64,000 bases of DNA from Chitinophagaceae bacterium (GTDB lineage: Bacteria > Bacteroidota > Bacteroidia > Chitinophagales > Chitinophagaceae), in the NCBI GenBank assembly GCA_016706055.1, contig JADJKL010000008.1, forward strand, positions 1 to 64,000, written 5' to 3'. The notes under the pieces were generated by a model. That model ran no database searches and was not told the DNA's origin. It was given only the letters and a program-made list of their open reading frames with translations. A program made the translations under genes and the position numbers. Of this stretch, positions 27,273 to 35,023 are shown piece by piece (position 1 is the first letter of the stretch; each line of letters begins with the position of its first letter).

Positions 27273-28505
27273 ATGAGTTTATTTGTTATCATAACAATTC
27301 TGGTGGTGTTAACTGCTGCATTTGCATTTATTAATATAAGATTTTTGAAACTGCCTCAAACAATAGGGATGATGATCATTTCATTGATTTTCTCTTTGTT
27401 ACTTATTGTTTCAGGATTATTGATTCCGGAAGTATCTTCATTTGCAAGAGGATTTATTGGCAATATTGATTTCAGCAAAGTGTTGCTTGATATAATGCTC
27501 AGCTTTTTATTATTTGCCGGCGCACTGCATACTGATAGTTCTTTGCTAAAAGCTAACAGAAGGTCGATAACTGTATTTGCCATTGTCGGCGTTTTGTTAT
27601 CAACATTATTGGTTGGTGCTTTAATATTCTTTTTCTTTCAAACTTTTTTGACACCTGTAAATTTTTGGTATTGTCTTTTATTCGGAGCCTTGGTAGCACC
27701 AACAGATCCAATTGCCGTATTAGGTATATTAACAAAAGCCGGTGCTCCGAAAGATGTAGAAATAAAAATTGTCGGAGAATCACTATTTAATGATGGCATA
27801 GGTGTTGTTTTGTTTTTATCATTGCTGGAAATAATAACCATTGGTATTAATAATGTTTCTTTCGGCGATATAAGCCTATTGCTTGTACAAGAAATTGCTG
27901 GTGGCATTTTATTTGGGTGGATACTTGGGCAGGTTGGATTCAGGTTGATGAAGAAGATTGATCATTACCAGACTGAGGTGTTAATTACACTTGCCATCGT
28001 AATGGGAGGTTATATGGTGGCGCAGCTTTTGCATCTTTCGGGTCCGTTGGCAATGGTAGTTGCAGGGTTATTTACTGGCAGTAGGTCTAAGGAACATGCT
28101 ATGAGCGATACAACAGAATTATATGTTGATAAATTTTGGGAGTTAATCGATGTATTAATGAATGCAATACTTTTTGTATTGATTGGGCTTGAATTGCTAA
28201 CACTGGAATTTAATTTTAATTATTTGATTGCCGGCTTGGTTGCCATCCCAATTACCCTTTTGTCAAGATATTTATCACTCATTATTCCTGCTTCTTTGTT
28301 TAAGAAATATATCAATACCAGTAGAAAAACAATAGGTTTAATGACTTGGGGAGGATTAAAAGGAGGATTGTCCATTGCCATGGCATTGTCATTATCTGCA
28401 CCATTACCAAAAACACAGTTTGTGTTTATGATTTATGTGATAGTGATATTTTCTATAATAGTGCAAGGATTAACGGTTGGTAAATTGATAAAGAAAGTGT
28501 TCTAA
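27273..28505 (+). CDS. Na+/H+ antiporter, CPA1 (NhaP) type
   Basis: 410 residues, about 12 helices. CPA1 signatures are GALVAPTDPIAVLGIL (the TDP bend) and GESLFNDGIGVVLFLSL (the FNDG motif with the ion-binding Asp), plus MTWGGLKGGLSIAMALSL near the C-terminus. There is no large cytoplasmic tail. Expected to expel sodium in exchange for protons. It follows the CLC gene by 50 nt on the same strand. Confidence 0.9.
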   Translation: MSLFVIITILVVLTAAFAFINIRFLKLPQTIGMMIISLIFSLLLIVSGLLIPEVSSFARGFIGNIDFSKVLLDIMLSFLLFAGALHTDSSLLKANRRSITVFAIVGVLLSTLLVGALIFFFFQTFLTPVNFWYCLLFGALVAPTDPIAVLGILTKAGAPKDVEIKIVGESLFNDGIGVVLFLSLLEIITIGINNVSFGDISLLLVQEIAGGILFGWILGQVGFRLMKKIDHYQTEVLITLAIVMGGYMVAQLLHLSGPLAMVVAGLFTGSRSKEHAMSDTTELYVDKFWELIDVLMNAILFVLIGLELLTLEFNFNYLIAGLVAIPITLLSRYLSLIIPASLFKKYINTSRKTIGLMTWGGLKGGLSIAMALSLSAPLPKTQFVFMIYVIVIFSIIVQGLTVGKLIKKVF

Positions 28506-28602
28506 ACCAGGCGATCGATTTAGATAAGGTATAACCACTTTTGTATAAACAGATTGATTGTTCTAAATTCAGCCAACTTTGTACTTAAAATAATTTGAAT
28601 AA

Positions 28603-29649
28603 ATGGAAAAATTGCAGAATAAACATATCATTGAAATTGCAATTGTAGTTGGTGGAGCCGTAGTATTAGGCTGGCTTATAAAGAAACTTATTTTCCCTAT
28701 TCTTTATAAACTTACTCATAAAACAAAGTGGAAAAGTGACGATCTCATTGTTGAAAGTATTGGCAAATGGGTAGTGTTCTGGTTCTTTCTGGCAGCTTGT
28801 GTATATGTAACTCCAATATTTACTGAAACATTTTCTTTTGCCAATAGAAACGCTTTATTAATAAAGCAGATTATTGCCACCCTTTATATTTTTTCTGTTT
28901 CGGTGGCATTGGCGAGAATTGCCGCAGGATTGTTGCAAATTCGATCGGCAAAAGATAATAGCATTGTGCCCACTACCTCAATTCTTGGCAATATTGCAAA
29001 AGCAATTGTTTATGTTATTGGGTTTATTTTTATTCTTCAAACATTCGGAGTTGCGATTGCTCCATTAGTTACAGCATTAGGTGTGGGTGGTATCGCCGTG
29101 GCGTTGGCTTTACAACCTACTCTATCCAATTTGTTTTCAGGTTTACAATTAATTGCTTCGGGTAAAATTAATATTGGTGATTTTGTGCAACTGGAAGGCG
29201 GGCAGAAGGGTTTTATTAGAGATATTACCTGGCGAAATACAACAATAGAAACAGCTCAGAACAATGTGATTGTGGTTCCCAACAGTAAAATGGCAGATTC
29301 AATTATTGAAAACTTTTTTCTTACAGACCGAAAAATTACTTTTAATGTTTTGGTAGGTGTTGGGTATGAAAGCGATTTAGATAAAGTAGAACGGGTTTCA
29401 ATACAAGTTGCTAAAGAAATTCTGGAAAATGAACACGGTACTATAAAAGAGTTTGAACCCATTGTACGATTTTATAATTTTGGAGATAGCAGCATTGATT
29501 TGAAAATATTTTTACAGGTTATGGAATATGCTGATCAGTTTGCTATTACTTCAGCGTTTATAAAATTGTTACACAAGACATATCAGCAGGAAGGAATCAA
29601 TATTCCATTCCCGATACGTACTATACATATGAACAAGCCGGCTGAGTAA
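28603..29649 (+). CDS. Mechanosensitive channel, MscS family (second copy)
   Basis: 348 residues. N-terminal membrane segments lead to the MscS core LGVGGIAVALALQPTLSNLFSGLQLI, GKINIGDFVQLEG, then RNTTIETAQNNVIVVPNSKM and IPFPIRTIHM at the end of the beta/alpha domain. It is intact and longer at the N-terminus than the copy at 22977, with which it shares only family-level similarity, so it is not a recent duplicate. Confidence 0.9.
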   Translation: MEKLQNKHIIEIAIVVGGAVVLGWLIKKLIFPILYKLTHKTKWKSDDLIVESIGKWVVFWFFLAACVYVTPIFTETFSFANRNALLIKQIIATLYIFSVSVALARIAAGLLQIRSAKDNSIVPTTSILGNIAKAIVYVIGFIFILQTFGVAIAPLVTALGVGGIAVALALQPTLSNLFSGLQLIASGKINIGDFVQLEGGQKGFIRDITWRNTTIETAQNNVIVVPNSKMADSIIENFFLTDRKITFNVLVGVGYESDLDKVERVSIQVAKEILENEHGTIKEFEPIVRFYNFGDSSIDLKIFLQVMEYADQFAITSAFIKLLHKTYQQEGINIPFPIRTIHMNKPAE

Positions 29650-29656
29650 ATTGAAA

Positions 29657-30088
29657 TCAAGCTCCTTTGATATAATTTTCCATATTGTTGATAATAAATT
29701 GCTGCTCTTGAAGAAGCTGTTTTACTACATCGCCAATAGAAATAATTCCAGCCAACTTATTTTCTTCCATTACTGGTAAATGCCTGATATGTTTATTCGT
29801 CATTATCCGCATTGCATCTTCTATAGAACAATCTATTGCTACGGTAATCAATTCCGAAGTCATGATTTCTTTTATCAATGTCTCCTTTGATGATTTGCCT
29901 TTCAATACCACTTTCCGTGCATAATCTCTTTCAGTAAAAATGCCTAAAGGTTTTTCGCCTTCCATTACCAGCAATGCACTAATATTTTTTTCAAACAATT
30001 GCTCCAATGCACTGTAAACCGTTGAGTCGGGTGTAATAGAAAATATTTTACTCCCTTTTCCTTCTAATATGTCTTTAACCTTTGCCAT
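29657..30088 (-). CDS. Two-CBS-domain protein
   Basis: About 143 residues from ATG 30088 (MAKVKDILEGKG; an upstream ATG at 30112 adds eight residues). CBS 1 spans SITPDSTVYSALEQLFEKNISALLVM and GIFTERDYARKVVLKG; CBS 2 spans EIMTSELITVAIDCSIEDAMRIM, HIRHLPVMEENKLAGIISIGDVV. Such stand-alone proteins bind adenine nucleotides. Its convergence with the ion-transport row, and the lack of CBS domains on the CLC protein, suggest but do not show a regulatory link. Confidence 0.85.
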   Translation of the reverse strand: MAKVKDILEGKGSKIFSITPDSTVYSALEQLFEKNISALLVMEGEKPLGIFTERDYARKVVLKGKSSKETLIKEIMTSELITVAIDCSIEDAMRIMTNKHIRHLPVMEENKLAGIISIGDVVKQLLQEQQFIINNMENYIKGA

Positions 30089-30175
30089 GGAACTATATTT
30101 TGTTGTTAACAAGATACGGCTTAATTGATAAGGACGGAAGTCCTATAAACTTAACAAGAAAATCTGAGAAATTAG

Positions 30176-30347
30176 TGGCCTCGTCAGGAATCCCCGCCCG
30201 AACGTACCGTTCGGTACGGGCGGGGAACCATTGAATCTGGAGCCCGCCTCAGGAATGATTCGGACAGGCTTCGTCCCGAAAGCATTCGGGATTATACTAT
30301 CCCCGTCCGAACGGCGTTCAGCCGGGCGGGCATTGTACTACAAGCCC
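30176..30347 (-). pseudogene. Pseudo-tRNA-Arg with a GC-rich palindrome in each arm
   Basis: Aligned with the intact tRNA at 30593-30664, this copy keeps the acceptor, D, variable and T sequences but is interrupted three times. A 33-nt palindrome at 30192-30224 replaces two bases of the T loop, with outer stem CCCGCCC/GGGCGGG and inner stem GTACCG/CGGTAC. A roughly 48-nt block at 30244-30291 replaces the anticodon loop and 5' half of its stem, and includes hairpin TCCCGAA/TTCGGGA. A 29-nt palindrome at 30303-30331 sits in the D loop. Homology continues about seven bases past the tRNA 3' end (GGCCACTAATTT). It cannot be a working tRNA because the anticodon is gone. Confidence 0.8.
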
Positions 30348-30580
30348 ATAATTTTTTTTAAATACCTTCTTCCTGCGGAAGATTTAAAATATTTCTCTCT
30401 GGCAACAGCTTCGATTTCTGTTTCAAATTTTTCGTAATACACAAGTTTGAATGGAATATAGGGCCTGATAGATTCTGTCATGCCAGAGTTATGTTGCTGA
30501 ATTCTTCTTTCTAACTCTTTGCAATGACCCTTATAATAGTAATCATGATTAATGCTTTTTAGCACATATGCGAAATACAT
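30338..30580 (-). CDS. Small GIY-YIG nuclease (URI family)
   Basis: 80 residues, one GIY-YIG domain. YVL at residues 5-7 and YKG at 16-18 stand for the GIY and YIG motifs; LERRIQQHN carries the conserved Arg, and Glu62 in AREKYFKS is the metal ligand. This single-domain type is common and often multicopy in Bacteroidota. Its ATG is 12 nt downstream of the intact tRNA-Arg. Its last codons and stop (GGGCTTGTAG on the coding strand) lie inside the 5' end of the pseudo-tRNA at 30176-30347, whose counterpart in the intact tRNA is GGCCTCGTAG. The gene is therefore flanked on both sides by tRNA copies. It is not UvrC, which is at 54982. Confidence 0.85.
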   Translation of the reverse strand: MYFAYVLKSINHDYYYKGHCKELERRIQQHNSGMTESIRPYIPFKLVYYEKFETEIEAVAREKYFKSSAGRRYLKKIMGL

Positions 30581-30592
30581 GAAGAAAATTAG

Positions 30593-30664
30593 TGGCCTCG
30601 TCAGGAATCGAACCTGAATCTGGAGCTTCGGAAACTCTTATACTATCCATTGTACTACGAGGCC
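30593..30664 (-). tRNA. tRNA-Arg (anticodon CCG)
   Basis: A complete cloverleaf can be folded on the minus strand: acceptor GGCCTCG/CGAGGCC, U8, D stem GUAC/GUAU, anticodon loop UUCCGAA with anticodon CCG, T stem UCAGG/CCUGA with loop UUCGAUU, discriminator A. The anticodon stem has one A27-C43 mismatch and one U-G pair. CCA is not encoded. 72 nt. Confidence 0.92.
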
Positions 30665-30687
30665 AGAAAAAAGAACAAATTTAAAAC

Positions 30688-30754
30688 CGGAAACTCTTAT
30701 CTACTATCCCTGTCCGAACGGTGTTCAGCCGGGCGGGCATTGTACTACGAGGCC
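30688..30754 (-). pseudogene. 5' half of a tRNA-Arg, with a palindrome in the D loop
   Basis: On the minus strand this copy matches the intact tRNA from the acceptor 5' strand through the anticodon (ending TTTCCG), then diverges. A 29-nt insert at 30710-30738 lies in the D loop at the same base as the insert in the copy at 30176-30347, and the two inserts share the core GTCCGAACGG and the arm AGCCGGGCGGGC, differing at only a few positions. The D stem also has extra bases. The T arm and 3' acceptor are missing. Confidence 0.75.
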
Positions 30755-30764
30755 GGAGAAAATC

Positions 30765-31391
30765 CTATTTGACAGATTGAATTTTGGCTTCTTGCTTTAC
30801 CGGAGGTTTTATCAAGCCCGGTGCATTGGTGGCAAATATTTTTACCGCAATTGCGAGCAATATTACACCAAAAAATTTTCTTACGGCTATCAAACCTGCA
30901 GGGCCTAATAGCCTTGCTATTGGTCCCAACGATTTTAAAACACCATAAACAATCGCAAGGTTAATAAGTATAGCAATTAACAATACTGTTTCACCATAAT
31001 TTGATCCTCGTAGCGACATAATAGTTGTTAAGGTTCCCGAACCGGCTATTAACGGAAAAGCAATAGGAACAACGGTGGCTGCTTTTATATCCATGTCGCC
31101 TTTAAAAAATTCGAGACCTAACACCATCTCCAAACCAAGTATAAAAATTACAATGGAACCACCTACTGCAAAGGCGCTAATATCTAATCCAAGAATACCT
31201 AAAAAAGCTTCACCAATAAACATAAAAAGAATCATCAGGCCACCGGAGATTAATGTGGCTTTAAATTCATTGATGCCGCCCATTTTTTGTTTGAGCGAAA
31301 TTAATATGGGCACAGAGCCAACTATATCTATTACTGCAAACAAAGTAAATGTTACAGTAAGAAGTTTATTGAAATCTACATTTAGATTCAT
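30765..31391 (-). CDS. MarC-family integral membrane protein
   Basis: 208 residues with six helices, starting FNKLLTVTFTLFAVIDIVGSVPILISL, then ISGGLMILFMFIGEAFLGILGLDISAFAVGGSIVIFILGLEM and VPIAFPLIAGSGTLTTIMSL, the conserved PLxAGPG-like region of the MarC/UPF0056 family. The function is unknown; the old link to multiple antibiotic resistance in E. coli was withdrawn, as far as I recall. Confidence 0.85.
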   Translation of the reverse strand: MNLNVDFNKLLTVTFTLFAVIDIVGSVPILISLKQKMGGINEFKATLISGGLMILFMFIGEAFLGILGLDISAFAVGGSIVIFILGLEMVLGLEFFKGDMDIKAATVVPIAFPLIAGSGTLTTIMSLRGSNYGETVLLIAILINLAIVYGVLKSLGPIARLLGPAGLIAVRKFFGVILLAIAVKIFATNAPGLIKPPVKQEAKIQSVK

Positions 31392-31420
31392 AAATGAATT
31401 TTGCCAAAATTAGGATAAGA

Positions 31421-31457
31421 AAAACAGAAGGTGACAATATTCTGCCACCTTCTGTTT
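31421..31457 (-). terminator. Terminator hairpin after the CWC gene
   Basis: AAAACAGAAGGTG (31421-31433) pairs with CCACCTTCTGTTTT (31444-31457), a stem of about 13 bp with a T run on the minus strand. It separates the small Cys-rich gene from marC. Confidence 0.75.
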
Positions 31458-31473
31458 TAAATCACTGAAGGAT

Positions 31474-31677
31474 TTATTTTTCTTCGAAAAGCTCTAAGTC
31501 ACTCTGCAATATGGTAAGACAGCTATTACAGAGACAGTCACTATAACGAAGTTCAATAAATGCCTTCTGCTCAGCGGTAAGTTTAATGCCAAAGCATTGG
31601 CATTGTGAAATGTTGCCGGGCTTGCATTCAAACTGTTTTTTGCACCTTAGGCAATATTTTGTTTCATGTAAACTCAT
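31474..31677 (-). CDS. Cysteine-rich CWC-family protein
   Basis: 67 residues with seven cysteines arranged in pairs: KYCLRCKKQFECKPGNISQCQC then DCLCNSCL. The pattern CxxC-x5-C-x7-CxC and the final CxC-x2-C fit the small CWC family, presumed to bind zinc or another metal. It lies 12 nt after the btuB-like receptor on the same strand and is probably co-transcribed with it. Confidence 0.75.
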   Translation of the reverse strand: MSLHETKYCLRCKKQFECKPGNISQCQCFGIKLTAEQKAFIELRYSDCLCNSCLTILQSDLELFEEK

Positions 31678-31689
31678 GTATGGGGTTTA

Positions 31690-33651
31690 TCAGAATGTAA
31701 AACGAATTCCTCCATTTCCATTAAAGCCAAGTGTATTAAAGCCGCTTATTTCAGTGTATTTGCTTCCGGCTATATTTCTAAGATCTGTAAATACTTTCAG
31801 TTTGTTTTTTAACAAACCATACTCTGCGTAAACATCCCAAAGAACATAACTGGTCAAAGTTACTTCCACAGTTGAAAAAGTATTGTTATCAAAATAGGCA
31901 TCTTCTCTTTTTCCAATACTCATCAGATTAGAACTTACATATAAACTTTTACAAAGCTGACTTCCTATATTAATGCCAATACTTGATTTTGGTCTCCGAA
32001 GTAAGTTATTATAAGTAGTGTCCTTCCCGTTTTTCTGTGTAGTTATTTCGCCGGTTACATAAGTATAAAATGCTTTGATGGTTGTTCCTTTATTGGTCTT
32101 GTAACTTGTCTCCAGTTCAAACCCATTATCTTTTTGTTTATCCTGGTTGATATACTGCGACTGAAAAGTGCTGGTGTTGAAATAAAAGAAAATAACATCT
32201 TTCACTTTTCGGTTAAAAGCAACAGCCCTGCTCGTAAATTTATTATCAGCAGAAAAATATTGTAAACCGGCTTCGGTAGTTATACCTGCTTCAGGGTTTA
32301 AATTGGTATTCCCATATTCCGAAAAAAGCTGGTACAACGATGGTGTTCGGTAGGCTGAAGAAATATTGGCAAACAGTTTAACTTTCTTATTAATAAAATA
32401 AGAAGGGTTGATATTAAAAACTGTATTGCTTCCAAATTCAGAATGAAAATTTACACGGCTTCCTAATTCAAGGTTGAAGCCTGCTGTAGAATTATAGTTC
32501 ATAGCAGTATAAATGCCGAATTGATTTTGATGCAGGCTGTCATTTGCATACTCAGTTTTGTATGGCCCAAAAAAACCAACGGAAGAATAAGACTGATCCG
32601 ACACAGATGACCGGTAATCAACTCCACCTGTCAGTTTCACCTGACTATTCAACGGGATATGAATATATGCATCAGCAAAATGTTCTGCTCCTTTATAACT
32701 TCCTTGCGACCAGGTATCATAACCGTTCCTGCTTTTAATAGAATCATCCGTATAAAGCCGATTGATATTATTATAGTTGTAAAGTATGTTTAGTTTTGAT
32801 TTTCCAATACTAAATTCATTTCTAATTCCGGCCTGCCAGCTTTTTTGTTTATAAGTATAGTCCAGTTCATCTGTAAAAGCTCCCTGATCAATATCTCCTT
32901 TTATATTGCTATAGCGGAAGAACGGCTGAATATAAATTTTATCAGAAGTTCTTATGCCCAATCCCAATTGAATGCCTGTTTGCTGAAATCCGTCTTTGTC
33001 GGTTGGGGCGATATTGTTAAGATCAATCGTTTCATTAATGCCTTTTGTATTATGAAACGACAACGCAGCATTATAATCTATCTTTCCTGATCTGCCATTG
33101 AAACCTGCATTGGTTCTTACTGTTTCATTGCTACCATAACTAAGCAGCGCATTTCCGGCTATTAATTTTGCTCCTGATTTTTTTGTAATGATATTGATAA
33201 CTCCTGCAATTGCATCACTACCATACAATGTAGATTGGCTGCCTTTTAAAATTTCTATCCGTTCAATATTTGCTAAAGGTAGATTACGGATATCAAAATT
33301 ACTGCCGATACCAGATGGGTCATAAACCGGAATCCCATCAATAGTTATCAATGTGTGGTCAACTCCGGCTCCACGCAGGTACACACTTTTGTCTTTTCCT
33401 GCGTTGCTGTTTGCTCCGCTGATAAATAAGCCTGCCTGTTCCGTCAATAATTGCGATAAATCTTTACCACCGCTTCTTTCCAATTGCTCACTGGTAATAA
33501 TAGTTACTACTTTGCCGGTGAGTGATGTTTTGTTGGGATACTTGTTGGCTGTAAGAACTACTTCATCTAAAGAAGTACTAATTGTGTCTTTTTGCGCCTG
33601 TAACTGACTGCTGATAATGACAGCAGCCACTACAAAAAAATGTTTTTTCAT
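31690..33651 (-). CDS. btuB: TonB-dependent outer-membrane receptor for cobalamin, BtuB-like
   Basis: About 653 residues from ATG 33651 (MKKHFFVVAAVIISSQLQA, signal peptide); an upstream in-frame ATG at 33741 would add 30 non-signal residues and is rejected. A TonB-box-like region (LDEVVLTANKY) and plug domain follow (LSQLLTEQAGLFISG, IDGIPVYDPSG, LANIERIEILKGSQSTLYGSDAIAGVINIITKK), then a 22-strand-like barrel with a terminal Phe (GGIRFTF). Substrate assignment rests on the cobalamin riboswitch directly upstream. Confidence 0.85.
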   Translation of the reverse strand: MKKHFFVVAAVIISSQLQAQKDTISTSLDEVVLTANKYPNKTSLTGKVVTIITSEQLERSGGKDLSQLLTEQAGLFISGANSNAGKDKSVYLRGAGVDHTLITIDGIPVYDPSGIGSNFDIRNLPLANIERIEILKGSQSTLYGSDAIAGVINIITKKSGAKLIAGNALLSYGSNETVRTNAGFNGRSGKIDYNAALSFHNTKGINETIDLNNIAPTDKDGFQQTGIQLGLGIRTSDKIYIQPFFRYSNIKGDIDQGAFTDELDYTYKQKSWQAGIRNEFSIGKSKLNILYNYNNINRLYTDDSIKSRNGYDTWSQGSYKGAEHFADAYIHIPLNSQVKLTGGVDYRSSVSDQSYSSVGFFGPYKTEYANDSLHQNQFGIYTAMNYNSTAGFNLELGSRVNFHSEFGSNTVFNINPSYFINKKVKLFANISSAYRTPSLYQLFSEYGNTNLNPEAGITTEAGLQYFSADNKFTSRAVAFNRKVKDVIFFYFNTSTFQSQYINQDKQKDNGFELETSYKTNKGTTIKAFYTYVTGEITTQKNGKDTTYNNLLRRPKSSIGINIGSQLCKSLYVSSNLMSIGKREDAYFDNNTFSTVEVTLTSYVLWDVYAEYGLLKNKLKVFTDLRNIAGSKYTEISGFNTLGFNGNGGIRFTF

Positions 33652-33754
33652 TATAAATGAAATTTTTGTTGTGACTGCTTCCGTGTAAATAAGTGATAGA
33701 AATATAAATGTCCTGCGACTTTTACATCTCATGCCTTTCACCCGAAAGCTGAAT

Positions 33755-33775
33755 GCCTGCCTGCCGATAGGCAGG
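33755..33775 (-). repeat. GC-rich hairpin after the cobalamin riboswitch
   Basis: CCTGCC (33760-33765), GATA, GGCAGG (33770-33775), a perfect 6-bp palindrome with one extra GCCTG copy on the left. It lies between the B12 box (33791-33805) and the btuB start. The B12 box itself contains GGCAGG on the plus strand, so the two could compete for pairing. Confidence 0.6.
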
Positions 33776-33785
33776 TTGTTTGCTT

Positions 33786-33990
33786 GATGCGGCAGGTCTT
33801 CTGGCTATAGACATTCTCAAACACCTTCCCATCTCGCCTTAGGCGAGACAGTGGTTTGTTCTTTGAGAAATTTTCCTAAGCCCTTTTAGGGGTTTGGGGT
33901 GTCCTTACAGCTACGGGGATAGCGTCAGATTTTGACTGACTTCCCTTTTAATTCCGGTTATTATGCCGGAAACCAAATCGCTGCAAATGT
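33786..33990 (-). promoter_or_regulatory. Cobalamin riboswitch
   Basis: Read on the minus strand: the conserved 5' part GGTTTCC near 33976, then GGGAAGTCAGTC, GACGCTATCCCCGTAGCTG and TGTAAGGACACC, which match the family core GGGAA...GCTGTCCCCGCAACTGTAA. The B12 box GCCAGAAGACCTGCC is at 33805-33791. Outer limits are approximate. It should shut off the btuB-like receptor when adenosylcobalamin is plentiful. Confidence 0.88.
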
Positions 33991-34262
33991 AGGGAGAGAA
34001 GATTTCTTTTATAAAAGAATTATTTGTAAGTGGTTTTTACTCTTTGGAATAAACTTTGCTGTATTGTTCCGGTCTGTTTGAAATCATTACTGTTATGTAG
34101 CAATTCTAAAATTTCTTGAATTATTTAACATAGAAGCTGATAATCAAAATTGGATTCAGCCGTTGTTTACTTAATCCCGATAATTATATTTTCTCGTTTT
34201 CAACAACTGCCTGCTTTTTTTATTAACCAGAGAATAATTCTTCTCTTCTTGAAATAAAATAT

Positions 34263-35018
34263 ATGATTAGTATAATAAAAAAAATTACTTCCTTTTTTGT
34301 AGTTCTCATTGTTCTGAATGATATATCTGCCAATGCTCAGCTTATGGTTCCAAGATTTGAGTTGGGTGCAGGTATAAGCAGTAATATTTATCAAGGAGAT
34401 TTAACGCCCAATCGTTTTGGATCTTATAAAACAATGAAAGCCGGATTTCAATTACATGGAAGCCTTATTCTAAGCCCTTCTTTTTTAGCAAGAACGAACC
34501 TTGCTATTGGCGGACTTCGTGGTGACGATGCAGCCTACGATAACCCTGAATTCAGAAAGCAACGAAATTTCAATTTCAAAACACCATTAATCGAATTATC
34601 AGAGTTAGTGGTTTGGAATCCGTTAAGAACAAATTATAAGAACACTGGATTTTCTCCTTACTTGATGGCAGGTGTTGGTATTAGTTTTTTAAGCATTAAA
34701 AGTGATGCAAGTAATTTCAATCCAGAATATTTTGCAGAGGGAGCAGAGATATTACAAAATATTGCAGCCGATCAGGAACATGGCACACCTAGTGTAATTC
34801 CTGTTGTTCCAGTAGGTGCTGGTGTGCGGTATGGATTTTCACCAGCCCTTGCTGTGTATGCAGAATCAGCTTACAGGCTCATGTTTACTGATTATCTTGA
34901 TGGTTTTAGTAAGGCCACAAATCCTGATGGAAACGATCACTACCAGACAATCTCCCTTGGTATTATATTTAGGCCGGGCAGTAAAGGAAAACTGGGTTGT
35001 CCATCTGTGAGTTATTAA
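34263..35018 (+). CDS. Outer-membrane beta-barrel protein (DUF6089-like)
   Basis: 251 residues. A signal peptide (ITSFFVVLIVLNDISANA) precedes FELGAGISSNIYQGDL and alternating aromatic/polar strands such as KAGFQLHGSLILSPSFLART, PYLMAGVGISFLSI and VGAGVRYGFSPALAVYAESAYRLMFTDYLDG. This fits the Bacteroidota family of small barrel proteins with the conserved early GxxNYxGDL-like motif. Role unknown. It is convergent with the TonB receptor at 35024. Confidence 0.7.
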   Translation: MISIIKKITSFFVVLIVLNDISANAQLMVPRFELGAGISSNIYQGDLTPNRFGSYKTMKAGFQLHGSLILSPSFLARTNLAIGGLRGDDAAYDNPEFRKQRNFNFKTPLIELSELVVWNPLRTNYKNTGFSPYLMAGVGISFLSIKSDASNFNPEYFAEGAEILQNIAADQEHGTPSVIPVVPVGAGVRYGFSPALAVYAESAYRLMFTDYLDGFSKATNPDGNDHYQTISLGIIFRPGSKGKLGCPSVSY

Positions 35019-35023
35019 TCAGT

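Noticed and set aside
30231..30437. Plus-strand ORF of 68 codons over the palindromes and nuclease
   Set aside because: It runs through the pseudo-tRNA and the reverse of the GIY-YIG gene; the composition follows the palindromes and no family pattern is seen.
30176..30754. Reading the two broken tRNA copies as functional tRNAs, or as split or intron-containing tRNAs
   Set aside because: One lacks its anticodon and the other its 3' half, and the inserts are not at the usual intron position 37/38. No exon-joining logic is visible.
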